Source of the DNA: Edaphobacter dinghuensis
GTDB taxonomy: Bacteria; Acidobacteriota; Terriglobia; Terriglobales; Acidobacteriaceae
Assembly (NCBI RefSeq): GCF_014640335.1
Contig: NZ_BMGT01000002.1
Coordinates: 930,001 to 994,000, forward strand
Length of the DNA: 64,000 nt
Direction of reading: 5' to 3'
The first letter of the stretch is position 1. Each line of letters starts with the position of its first letter. The position numbers were made by a program, and so were the translations under genes. Of this stretch, positions 17,102-25,269 are shown in pieces. The notes beneath the pieces were generated by a model. It ran no database searches. It worked only from the letters and a program-made list of their open reading frames with translations, and was not told the DNA's origin.

Positions 17102-19954
17102 CTATTGAACGACCAGGGTGATGTTCGCCGAGGAGGACTTCGACGATGCGCTGTCCGTTCCCGTTACGGTAAGAGCGTAGGTTCCTGAGGCTGCATTGCT
17201 AGTCGTTGTCGTGGTGGTAGAGCTACTGCTGCCGCAACCAAAGGTCGAGAGCGTCGCCACCGAGATGACACCGAGCGCGAGGAAGATGCGCAGTTTACGA
17301 GAACGGCCTCCCAGAAGACCGCAGAAGAGCAAACCAGCCAGAGCTATGCCTGTTCCCGTCCCCGGAGAGAATGGCCGCGCAGGAGACTTTCCGCGAGCAG
17401 CCTGAGGGTGGGAGTTGGAAAATCGAAGCTTCGCACCACTTCCTGAAGGCGATACATTGGCTCCGGAGCATTGGGACGCAGATGTATAGATCGTCAGCGT
17501 TGCGGGTACGGGAGCGGTTCCGCTGACCGTAGTTGTACTGGTGCTGCTGCCGATGGTGTAGCAGGCTGCCAGCGACGAGGGGCCTGTGACCGACCAGTCG
17601 ATAGTTCCCGTATAACCGTTCACCGGAGTTACCGTGATGGTAGAGGTGCCTGTGCTTCCAGAGGCTACGGTAATGGTGGTAGGGGCTGCAGCAATCGTGA
17701 AGTTCGCACCCACATTCACAACGAGCGTATTGGTCGACGGCGCATAGGTTCCGTCGCCGGAGTAGGTCACGCGAATGACGTGTGAGCCGTCGGTAGTGGA
17801 AGAGAAGCTATAGGTAGTGGTACCGCTCGAAAGCGTTGGCGCAGGCGATACTGGCGTGCCATCTACCAGAATCGCAACTGTACCGGTGGGTGTGCCCGTA
17901 CCGGTAGAAGGAGCGACAGAGATAGTGAGTACATCCGCAGCGCCGGAGGCTGGAGCAGTGCTGGCCGCGGTAATGGTTGTAGTCGTGGCGAGGAGCGATG
18001 AGCTACCCGCGACTGCAGCCGCCTTCCATGCGGTAAGCAGGTTATTGAAGTCAAGCGAGCCAAGACCGCTGGCCAGGTCGTAGCCGGGACCGGCGGCATA
18101 GAGCGAGGTGTTCGCCGCTGCGGTGGTGCAATAAGCTGTTCCGGCGGTGCAGGCATTGTTGCCGGTAGTGATGTCGTGAAACGCCGAGGCGTAGGTCGAG
18201 GTATTGGCGGCAAGCGTGTAGAGCGTTGGGTTGACGACGCCCTGCCCCGTCTGGCCGGTCGCCTGATTAATCATGGCCACCATGCCCGCAAAGATAGGAA
18301 CGGTGAAACTGGTGCCACCGGCAACGGTCAAGTTGGTGTTGCTGCTGTCGCGGAAGCCATTCGAGCAACTGCCCGTGATTCCGGTCCCCGTGTCGCTGGA
18401 ACAATAGAGATAGCCAGCGTTGTTGGGCGAGGCATCGAGTGAGATATCAGGCACCACGCGGGTAGTACCCGAGGGAATACCAGGAACACCCACCTGCCAG
18501 GAAGGCCGGGTGGTATTGAGAACGCTGACACCGCCGCCGCCTGCGGAGATACCGATGGTCGAAGAATCGTCGTTCCAGATCTGCTCAGGGATGTAGGACT
18601 TGGCTGAGCTGATAACATCGCTGCCGCTGGACGCTGTCCAGTAACTGCTGCCGCTGGCGACGTTGGCGGTGGAGAACTCGGTGCCGCCCATGGCAGTTAC
18701 ATATTGGCTGCTGGCGGGAAAGTCTACCGCAAGGGCCTGCTGCTGCGCGGTGCTGAGTCCCTTGACGCCATAGCAATCGGTCGAGCCTTCATCTCCAGCA
18801 GCCGCGATCACCGTCTGTCCCTGCGCTGCCGCCTGTGCAAACACACTGTTCTCGGTTGCGTATGACGTAGCCGAATACTCAGTTTCGCAGCCGCCGTAGC
18901 TGGTGCTGATAATGGGCGCGATGTCGTTATCGACGGCGTATTCGATGGCGTCGTTCACGCTGGCATTGGTGTTATTGCCGGAGTAGACAAAGTAGATAGT
19001 CGCGCCGGGAGCGATAGCACCCGAGTATTCGAGATCCAGATCAGACTCGGACTCGTCTCCGGTGTAAACGGTAGAGCTACCAGTGCTCGGCACAAGGACG
19101 AGCGTAGGGTCCTTCTTCGTGAGGCCCGCAGCGCTCTGGAAGTTCTCGATATCAGAGAGTGTGACGGCAGACTGGCCCATGATCGCAATCGACTGGCCAG
19201 CGCCATTGAACCCTGCGCTCTGCGCTGCCTTAATGTCGTAGATCGTCTCGATATCGCCAGGAGTCAGATAGTGATTGCCAGTCTGGCCCGAGGTGAAGTT
19301 TGCAGTGGGAACGACCTGGCCTTGCTTCACCAGCATGTGCGAGTGAGGACGGAAGTTCGAAAGATTGGTGACTCCCTGAATGACGGGAGAGAGTGCCGCG
19401 GGAAGACTGATATCGCTGGCAGGAGCGAAGTGGGTGGTGCCGTCGGTCTGATAGTTGTGCAACTCGACGCCAAAGGCGGCCTCGGCCTGCGCCGCCGTAC
19501 CGGAGAAGGTGATGCGATTTTTGCTGCGCGCCACTCCTTCGACGGTAAAGCCCTGCTGCTCAAGCCATGTCTCGGCCTTGGAGATATCGGAGTCGGACAT
19601 GCCGAAGCGGGTGGCGAACTGGTCGGGAGTCAGCCAGACGTGATACTGCGGCGAGGCAGGGTTCTGCTGTGCAGCAATCAGGGCCTGAAGATCGGCCTCC
19701 TGCGCGGCGGAGCGACTGAAAACAAGGCTCATGCTGCCAAGCTGGGTCTGAGGCGCAAGGCTTCCCTTGTCTTCGGCAAATTTGGCCAGGGGAGGCTGTG
19801 ATTTGGGGATCACGACGCGCTCGGAAGTGATCTCTCCGGCAATACGGGACTGCGGTTTCTGAGCGAGTGAGGAGATCGTGGAGCCGAAGAGGAGTGAAGC
19901 GGATGCTGTCAGCCCTAACAAACTACGCCTGGAGAGGTGAAACTTTCTTGTCAT
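17102..19954 (-). CDS. Tat-exported S53 (pro-kumamolisin/sedolisin) peptidase with Ig-like tail
   Basis: Secreted acid serine-carboxyl peptidase of 950 residues. ATG at 19954 has AGGGA five bases upstream. Order: Tat signal with SRRSLLG (residues ~8-32); activation domain (~50-200; SPQYHVWLTPDQFATRFG); catalytic domain (~225-625) with the Glu/Asp pair in ESESDLDLEYSGA, the oxyanion Asp region, and the Ser in GGTSFTVPIFAG; an Ig-like domain of the Big_3 type (TGTPTGTVAILVDGTPV); a second Ig-like domain; then a membrane hairpin (residues ~868-904), GCGSSSS, and a final Ig-like strand (GTYALTVTG). The last arrangement is unusual. Alone in its transcription unit; a tRNA gene precedes it on the same strand. 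Confidence 0.9.
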   Translation of the reverse strand: MTRKFHLSRRSLLGLTASASLLFGSTISSLAQKPQSRIAGEITSERVVIPKSQPPLAKFAEDKGSLAPQTQLGSMSLVFSRSAAQEADLQALIAAQQNPASPQYHVWLTPDQFATRFGMSDSDISKAETWLEQQGFTVEGVARSKNRITFSGTAAQAEAAFGVELHNYQTDGTTHFAPASDISLPAALSPVIQGVTNLSNFRPHSHMLVKQGQVVPTANFTSGQTGNHYLTPGDIETIYDIKAAQSAGFNGAGQSIAIMGQSAVTLSDIENFQSAAGLTKKDPTLVLVPSTGSSTVYTGDESESDLDLEYSGAIAPGATIYFVYSGNNTNASVNDAIEYAVDNDIAPIISTSYGGCETEYSATSYATENSVFAQAAAQGQTVIAAAGDEGSTDCYGVKGLSTAQQQALAVDFPASSQYVTAMGGTEFSTANVASGSSYWTASSGSDVISSAKSYIPEQIWNDDSSTIGISAGGGGVSVLNTTRPSWQVGVPGIPSGTTRVVPDISLDASPNNAGYLYCSSDTGTGITGSCSNGFRDSSNTNLTVAGGTSFTVPIFAGMVAMINQATGQTGQGVVNPTLYTLAANTSTYASAFHDITTGNNACTAGTAYCTTAAANTSLYAAGPGYDLASGLGSLDFNNLLTAWKAAAVAGSSSLLATTTTITAASTAPASGAADVLTISVAPSTGTGTPTGTVAILVDGTPVSPAPTLSSGTTTYSFSSTTDGSHVIRVTYSGDGTYAPSTNTLVVNVGANFTIAAAPTTITVASGSTGTSTITVTPVNGYTGTIDWSVTGPSSLAACYTIGSSTSTTTVSGTAPVPATLTIYTSASQCSGANVSPSGSGAKLRFSNSHPQAARGKSPARPFSPGTGTGIALAGLLFCGLLGGRSRKLRIFLALGVISVATLSTFGCGSSSSTTTTTTSNAASGTYALTVTGTDSASSKSSSANITLVVQ

Positions 19955-20042
19955 CATCGTCCCTGAGTGCAGCAAAATGAGTTGAACACAGTTTGATTGG
20001 GGTAGTTGCGACAGAAGATCATTTTTCAATGGGGGGAGAGGG

Positions 20043-20119
20043 TGGTGGCCCGGGCAGGAGTCCAACCTGCGACCTTCGCGTTAGGAGTGCGCTGCTCTAT
20101 GCAACTGAGCTACCGGGCC
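20043..20119 (-). tRNA. tRNA-Arg (anticodon CCU), structurally unusual
   Basis: A 77-nt cloverleaf on the minus strand with acceptor GGCCCGG (20119-20113) pairing CCGGGCC (20053-20047), discriminator A and encoded CCA. D stem GCTC/GAGC and T stem GCAGG/CCTGC are sound. The anticodon loop CTCCTAA gives CCU, which reads AGG. Odd points: D-loop position 19 is C instead of G and T-loop position 56 is G instead of C, so the usual G19-C56 contact is replaced by C19-G56; the anticodon stem has A31/C39 and G27/A43 mismatches. Either a divergent but functional tRNA or a decaying copy. Confidence 0.88.
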
Positions 20120-20229
20120 AAGGATAAAAGGAGCAAGATCAAATTTTACGAATGTTTAGACCGCTTTAGATGACAGTGTACCGTGAGGCCCGAGCCGGAC
20201 GCAGTGATAAACTTGAGGGTGGAGACTTT

Positions 20230-21465
20230 ATGCCTGAGATACAGCGTCGACGTGCAGTAACAGTAAATATTGGTGGGATTCGTGTGGGCTCGGATGCCCC
20301 GGTCGTGGTGCAGTCGATGACCAATACGGACACGGCGGACGTTGAATCGACGGTGCAGCAGATTGCGGCGTTAGCCCGGGCAGGCTCGGAGATGGTGCGA
20401 GTCACCGTCAACAATGATGATGCCGCCAAAGCCGTTCCCTATATTGTCGAGGGCATTGCCAAAAAGGGCTGGACGACTCCGATCATCGGCGACTTCCACT
20501 ATAACGGCCATCTATTGCTGACCAAGTATCCCGATACGGCGGAGGCGCTGGCGAAGTACCGGATTAACCCGGGCAATTGTTCGATTGGCCGCAAGGACGA
20601 CGACAACTTCAGGACCATGGTCGAAGTAGCAGTCAAGCACCAGAAGCCGGTGCGGATCGGGGTCAACTGGGGATCGCTCGATCAGGCTCTGCTAACGAAG
20701 ATGATGGACGAGAACTCGAAGTCTGCCGATCCCCTGCCCGCACGCGACGTGATGATGGAGGCGATGGTGGTGTCGGCGCTCGACAATGGCGCCGCGGCAG
20801 AACGATATGGATTGCGGCGGGACCAGATCATCCTGAGCGCCAAAGTTTCGGGCGTACGCGACCTGATCGACGTCTATACCGAACTGGCCGGGCGCTGTGA
20901 CTATGCGCTCCACCTTGGGCTGACCGAGGCCGGAATGGGAATGAAGGGTGTAGTGGCCTCGACGGCGGGTTTGGCCCCACTCCTGCTCTCTGGAATAGGG
21001 GATACGATTCGCGTCAGCCTGACGCCTACCCCGGGGGGTGATCGCAGCGAAGAGGTTCGCTGTGGGCAGCAGATTCTGCAATCGCTGGGGATTCGCAGCT
21101 TTATGCCGCAGGTAACGAGCTGCCCCGGCTGTGGACGAACGACTTCGACGTATTTTCAAGAACTTGCAGAGAAGATCCAGGGATACCTGGTGGCCTCGAT
21201 GCCGGAGTGGAAGAAGCAGTATCCCGGCGTGGAAGAGATGAAGCTGGCGGTAATGGGCTGCATTGTTAATGGTCCCGGAGAAAGCAAACACGCCAATATC
21301 GGCATCTCACTACCAGGAACCTTCGAAGAACCGAAGGCGCCTGTGTACGTTGATGGCAAATTATTTACGACATTGAAGGGCGACAGAATCGTTGAAGAGT
21401 TTCAGGTGATTCTCGATGAGTATGTGGAAAAGCGGTATGGACATGAGCTGGTAGGAAGTCGATAG
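20230..21465 (+). CDS. ispG: 4-hydroxy-3-methylbut-2-en-1-yl diphosphate synthase (flavodoxin/ferredoxin)
   Basis: Penultimate step of the MEP isoprenoid pathway: reductive ring opening of MEcPP to HMBPP by a [4Fe-4S] enzyme. ATG at 20230 is preceded by GGAGAC; an upstream in-frame start at 20170 is not needed. 411 residues, the bacterial two-domain type. N-terminal TIM barrel ([18 protein letters not shown] near residue 25), then the cluster domain with cysteines in [10 protein letters not shown] and [10 protein letters not shown]. Stand-alone gene divergent from the tRNA. Confidence 0.95.
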   Translation: MPEIQRRRAVTVNIGGIRVGSDAPVVVQSMTNTDTADVESTVQQIAALARAGSEMVRVTVNNDDAAKAVPYIVEGIAKKGWTTPIIGDFHYNGHLLLTKYPDTAEALAKYRINPGNCSIGRKDDDNFRTMVEVAVKHQKPVRIGVNWGSLDQALLTKMMDENSKSADPLPARDVMMEAMVVSALDNGAAAERYGLRRDQIILSAKVSGVRDLIDVYTELAGRCDYALHLGLTEAGMGMKGVVASTAGLAPLLLSGIGDTIRVSLTPTPGGDRSEEVRCGQQILQSLGIRSFMPQVTSCPGCGRTTSTYFQELAEKIQGYLVASMPEWKKQYPGVEEMKLAVMGCIVNGPGESKHANIGISLPGTFEEPKAPVYVDGKLFTTLKGDRIVEEFQVILDEYVEKRYGHELVGSR

Positions 21466-21552
21466 TACGGGATCGATAGCTCGTTGCAAGTAGAAAGACG
21501 GAACGCATGATCGAAAAGTACGAAAATTCTCCGAGAAGTTTCCTCCCCGGAA

Positions 21553-22572
21553 ATGAGTTGTATGTCGTACCAAATGTTCCTGGCCCGTGCTTTACAGAAG
21601 CTGGGGGTTCTCCGAGCACTTGAGTTGCACCACTCGAAGCCCGGCATTTTGATTGTGAGTCACCATCGGATTGGTGTGCCAACGGAGACATGCTTCGATA
21701 GGAATCTCTTCGGTGCCACAGTCGATGAACTGGATGCCCAAATCCAATACTTCAAGAAGCGTGCTCCCATTGTCTCCGGCGAGGAGCTGGAGAACCTGGT
21801 TTCGGGTAAGACACCTGTAAAGCATCTGTATGTAGCGTTCACATTCGACGACGGATATCTGGACAACTACACCAAAGCCCTGGATGTCTTTCGCAGCTCT
21901 GGAACGACGGCTGCCTTTTTCCTTGTTAGCGATTATGTAGGTACAGCTACGGTGCCGTGGTGGGACGAGATCGCATATCGCCTGCGAAATACGAAGAGAA
22001 CAGAGATCCAACTTGAATCTCCAACGCCGCTGAAGCTCTCACTGAATGGGCATCGAGGGGTTGCGATTGACGCCGTCCTGCAGCACTACAAACAGGCGAA
22101 CACTGTTCAGGCAGAGGAGATGATGGACGATATCCGGCGCGAAGCTGAATGTGAGCTTCCCGAAGTGAAGAGACGATTTCTTAACTGGGACGAGGCAAGA
22201 GAGATGCAGGCGGCAGGAATGACGATTGGATCGCACACCCTGTCTCACGCGATCCTCGGAAAACTATCGCCGGAAGCACAGAAGAAGGAATTGGAAGGCT
22301 CAAAGAACGCGATCGAAAGACAGCTTGGAAGCAATGTAAAAAGTTTGGCTTACCCGGTTGGGGAGAAAGGCTGCTTCAACGAAACGACTGAAAAGATTGC
22401 CATCGATGCCGGTTACAGCATGTGTTTTTCAGCATACGGCGGGATCAACAACGCTACCCATCTGAGACGGAGCAATCTTCTGCGTGGAACAGTTCCTTCG
22501 GACCCGGATAAATTTCGTGCCGTGGCTGCAGCTAGAATCAGCCCCTGGACAGCATCCTTAGTGGGACGTTGA
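21553..22572 (+). CDS. Polysaccharide deacetylase family protein (NodB domain)
   Basis: A 339-residue carbohydrate esterase family 4-like enzyme. NodB motif 1 is TFDDGYLDNY (first Asp pair) and motif 2 is SHTLSHAIL (metal-binding His pair); YPVGEKGCF is a weak motif 3. A helical insert between them (VLQHYKQANTVQAEEMMDD) is typical of longer deacetylases that act on exopolysaccharide or lipid-linked sugars. No clear signal peptide is visible, so a cytoplasmic or membrane-associated place is likely. ATG at 21553 or 21562 could be the start. Its 3' end overlaps by 15 bases the end of the convergent glycosyltransferase gene. Confidence 0.85.
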   Translation: MSCMSYQMFLARALQKLGVLRALELHHSKPGILIVSHHRIGVPTETCFDRNLFGATVDELDAQIQYFKKRAPIVSGEELENLVSGKTPVKHLYVAFTFDDGYLDNYTKALDVFRSSGTTAAFFLVSDYVGTATVPWWDEIAYRLRNTKRTEIQLESPTPLKLSLNGHRGVAIDAVLQHYKQANTVQAEEMMDDIRREAECELPEVKRRFLNWDEAREMQAAGMTIGSHTLSHAILGKLSPEAQKKELEGSKNAIERQLGSNVKSLAYPVGEKGCFNETTEKIAIDAGYSMCFSAYGGINNATHLRRSNLLRGTVPSDPDKFRAVAAARISPWTASLVGR

Positions 22573-23730
22573 GACATCTTTGCGGAGCTCAGCGAGAGGA
22601 TAGAACGTGCCTCGCCAGGTGACTCCTCCTTGTTTGAGCGTGATGACCATGGACCGCAGCAGGCTATAAAGAAACAGGATTGCGCTGATCGGAAACAAGA
22701 CGCCGTACCATGCGGAGATTCCGCTGAGGCGCCCGGCCAAACGATAGAGCAGAGCGATGGCTACGAGAGTAACGATGGATGGGATGCGCGTCTCTGGCCA
22801 TGCCAGCCACGCGATGGGCGCAAGGTAGAACAGCGCGAGCCATCCACAGGCAATCAGCAGCAATGAAATGCGGAAGACGAAGACAGCGAAGAGGTTCTTC
22901 GTCATTACGCCAACTACGCCCATCGCTCCAGAGGCCCAATGCACCTTGACGAGGCCGGGAGCGATGGCCACGCGTTGGCGAAGCTCCATCAGCTTGACGC
23001 GGCGGGCGAGGCTGAGATCTTCGAGGATCTCCATGCGGACGGCCTCGAAGCCGCCTAGCTTCTGATAGACCGACCGGCGCAGCAAGCAGAAGGCACCGAT
23101 GCCTACAAAGTCGCGCTTAGCGCGAGGATTATCAGCGCGCCAGGGACGCGTAACCCAAAGCCCGAGAACCTGAAGAAAGCCGAGCAACATGCCTTCGCCG
23201 CGAGTCTTGATGGTAGGAGTAGGCAGCGTGACGAAGTGGTCGGCGTTGGTCGCGATGGCTTGCGCGAGGCAGCGGCGAAGAGCATCGGGACGAAAGAGGA
23301 TGTCGGCATCCGTGAAGAGAAGATAGTCGGATGCTGCATGGCGCGTGGCTAAGGCCATCGCGTGTGTCTTGCCCAGCCAATTCGGTGGGAGTTCGGTGAT
23401 GTGGAGGACACGAAGCTTGTCCGGATGCGCGGCAGCGAGTGAGTCCATAATCGCTCCGGTCTGATCGGCGGAGCGATCATCGACAGCGATGATCTGGAGG
23501 TTTGCGTAGTCCTGTTGCAGCAGCGATTGCAGACAGGCTGCGATGTCAGCCGCTTCGTTGCGAGCAGGAACGATGACGGTGAGAGATGGATTGCCTTCGG
23601 GAGAAACGTCGTACTGCGGCAGCGTAATGTCGGGAATGCCGGGAAGTCCACGCGCAGCGGCGATGGCTTTCCATACCCAAAAGAGAGCGATCAACCACGC
23701 CAGATACGGGAGTATTGGAGCAAGGTTCAT
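22558..23730 (-). CDS. GT2 glycosyltransferase, HpnB-like membrane protein
   Basis: A 390-residue membrane glycosyltransferase. One N-terminal helix (LAPILPYLAWLIALFWVWKA), a GT-A domain with SLTVIVPARNEAADIAAC (residues ~50-67), AVDDRSADQTG, FTDADILFRPDAL as the DxD motif, MEILEDLSLARRVK with the acceptor-site ED, and a C-terminal block of three to four membrane helices. The pattern resembles hopene-associated HpnB, but no hopanoid gene is nearby. Its ATG overlaps the MFS stop by four bases, so the two are co-translated. Confidence 0.85.
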   Translation of the reverse strand: MNLAPILPYLAWLIALFWVWKAIAAARGLPGIPDITLPQYDVSPEGNPSLTVIVPARNEAADIAACLQSLLQQDYANLQIIAVDDRSADQTGAIMDSLAAAHPDKLRVLHITELPPNWLGKTHAMALATRHAASDYLLFTDADILFRPDALRRCLAQAIATNADHFVTLPTPTIKTRGEGMLLGFLQVLGLWVTRPWRADNPRAKRDFVGIGAFCLLRRSVYQKLGGFEAVRMEILEDLSLARRVKLMELRQRVAIAPGLVKVHWASGAMGVVGVMTKNLFAVFVFRISLLLIACGWLALFYLAPIAWLAWPETRIPSIVTLVAIALLYRLAGRLSGISAWYGVLFPISAILFLYSLLRSMVITLKQGGVTWRGTFYPLAELRKDVSTSH

Positions 23731-25025
23731 GCTGCGACTTGCATTTCGGAGGAATGCAGCTCGGGAGCATATCTCGATCCGACGAAGAAGATGATGGCCG
23801 CAAGAACAAGGGTGATCAGCGTGGCTCCGAGGCCGGTGTTGAGATTGCTGCGGTCGCTGATGCTGCCGATGATGCGCGGCGAGATGGCATCACCGAGAGC
23901 ATGGATCATGAAGAGCTGTCCTGCCAGCGCAGTCGCTCGGATCTCGGGGCGAACGGCGTTCACTGTGGCTGCGTTGACTGGTCCGGTGCCGAGAAAGATC
24001 AGGAAGACAGCGACGGCGAGCGAGGGCAGTGTGAATGGCTTAGGGCCGAAGAAGCAGAGCAACGCGGGAGGGACGGCGAGCAGCGCGCTCCACGCAGGGA
24101 CGAGGTAGAGCGCCTTGGAGTTTTTATATGACCACTTCTGCGCGATGGTGCCTCCAACGATCGTGCCGCCGAGTCCGGTGACAACAGTGATCGCTCCCAT
24201 CAGAAATGCGGCGGAGGACTCGCTGCGGCCATCGACACGCTGGAGAAACGAAGGCATCCACCACGAGATGCCACCGAGCGAAAAGGTGACGGCAGCGTAA
24301 CCGAGGATGGAGGCGAGGTACGCCTTATTTTTGAGCAGGGTGACGACTGTGTCCTTCTTCAGCTTGGCCTTGTCGTGCTGGCTGGCTCCGCGTGCCGGCT
24401 CCTTCATGAAGAAGGCGATGAGCAGCGCGAGAATGACTCCGGGAACGGCGGAGACAATGAAGGACATGCGCCAGCCGTGATGTTCACCGACCGTTCCACC
24501 GATGAGGTAACCGAGCGCCGCGCCAACGGGAATAGCTACGTTGAAGATAGTGAGGACGCGGTTGCGCTGGTCTTCGGGGTAGAAGTCAGCGAGGATGGCG
24601 GGCGCGAAGATGCCGAAGCTGGCTTCGCCGACGCCGAGCGCAGCGTGACGGACGTTAAGCGAGTCGTAAGAATGCACGGTCGCGGTGAGGAAGTTGATGC
24701 CGCTCCAAAAGAGGGCGGCGATAACGATCATCGGCTTGCGTGGGAAGCGGTCGCCCAACCAGCCGGTGATGGGCGACGTAAACATGTACGCCAGCATGAA
24801 CCAGAGGGTGAGCGAGCCGATCTGCGCGTCGGTGGTGTGGAACTCGCCCTTGATCTGCTCCTGCACGCCGGGCAGGATGTAGCGGTCGATGTAGTTGACG
24901 AAGTTGAGCGCGGTGAGCAGGACAAGCGCCGTGGTCGCTCCAACGACGGAGGCAGCAGAGGGCTTCGGTTTAGTCGCGGAGGCCATGTTGGGAAGGATAG
25001 CAGCGGATTGTGGCTGTTCGTTCAT
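23727..25025 (-). CDS. MFS transporter (spinster-like)
   Basis: A 432-residue major facilitator with 12 predicted helices. Conserved loop 2-3 motif GWLGDRFPRKPMI (residues ~102-114) and the TLWFMLAYMFTSPI segment before it are typical. YIDRYILPGVQEQIKGEFH in helix 1 resembles the spinster/phthalate-permease-like group; substrate not predictable. A purine-rich GGAGGGGGGA lies upstream of the ATG; MASATKPKP at residue 10 is an alternative start. First gene of a two-gene unit with the HpnB-like transferase, which hints at export of a lipid or glycolipid precursor (inference). Confidence 0.85.
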   Translation of the reverse strand: MNEQPQSAAILPNMASATKPKPSAASVVGATTALVLLTALNFVNYIDRYILPGVQEQIKGEFHTTDAQIGSLTLWFMLAYMFTSPITGWLGDRFPRKPMIVIAALFWSGINFLTATVHSYDSLNVRHAALGVGEASFGIFAPAILADFYPEDQRNRVLTIFNVAIPVGAALGYLIGGTVGEHHGWRMSFIVSAVPGVILALLIAFFMKEPARGASQHDKAKLKKDTVVTLLKNKAYLASILGYAAVTFSLGGISWWMPSFLQRVDGRSESSAAFLMGAITVVTGLGGTIVGGTIAQKWSYKNSKALYLVPAWSALLAVPPALLCFFGPKPFTLPSLAVAVFLIFLGTGPVNAATVNAVRPEIRATALAGQLFMIHALGDAISPRIIGSISDRSNLNTGLGATLITLVLAAIIFFVGSRYAPELHSSEMQVAA

Positions 25026-25120
25026 CGCGTTTTGCAGGTATCCCCCCTCCCCTACTTAAAGTATCCAAAGTCTTCGAAACAAAGGACCTAAGTCCAGACT
25101 TCCGGTATGACTTAAAAGCG

Positions 25121-25144
25121 AAAGTCCGGCGCTGGCCGGACTTT
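25121..25144 (-). terminator. Terminator downstream of the GH109 gene
   Basis: A 10-bp perfect stem, AAAGTCCGGC and its complement, with loop GCTG, bordered by T-rich GTTTT on the plus side and an A-rich/T-rich segment on the other. It lies in the 244-base gap before the MFS gene, downstream of the minus-strand GH109 gene. Confidence 0.7.
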
Positions 25145-25166
25145 GTTTTCCTGTTTTAAGGATAGC

Positions 25167-25257
25167 AGGAGTGTCAAGTGCTGGAGCAAACCGCAGGTCC
25201 TTCGACTGCGCCTCTCGCGATAAAGCTGCGAGAGGCTTCGCTCAGGATGACACTCCT
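25167..25257. repeat. Palindromic interspersed repeat (REP/MITE-like)
   Basis: A 91-bp element bounded by AGGAGTGTCA (25167-25176) and its inverted copy TGACACTCCT (25248-25257). Inside is an 8-bp hairpin CCTCTCGC / GCGAGAGG (25211-25218 / 25228-25235). The core words AGGTCCTTCGACTGCGC and CTTCGCTCAGGATGACA match a type of palindromic sequence I know to be scattered through acidobacterial genomes between genes. Only one copy is in this window. It lacks coding capacity. Confidence 0.65.
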
Positions 25258-25269
25258 AATAAAACCAAT

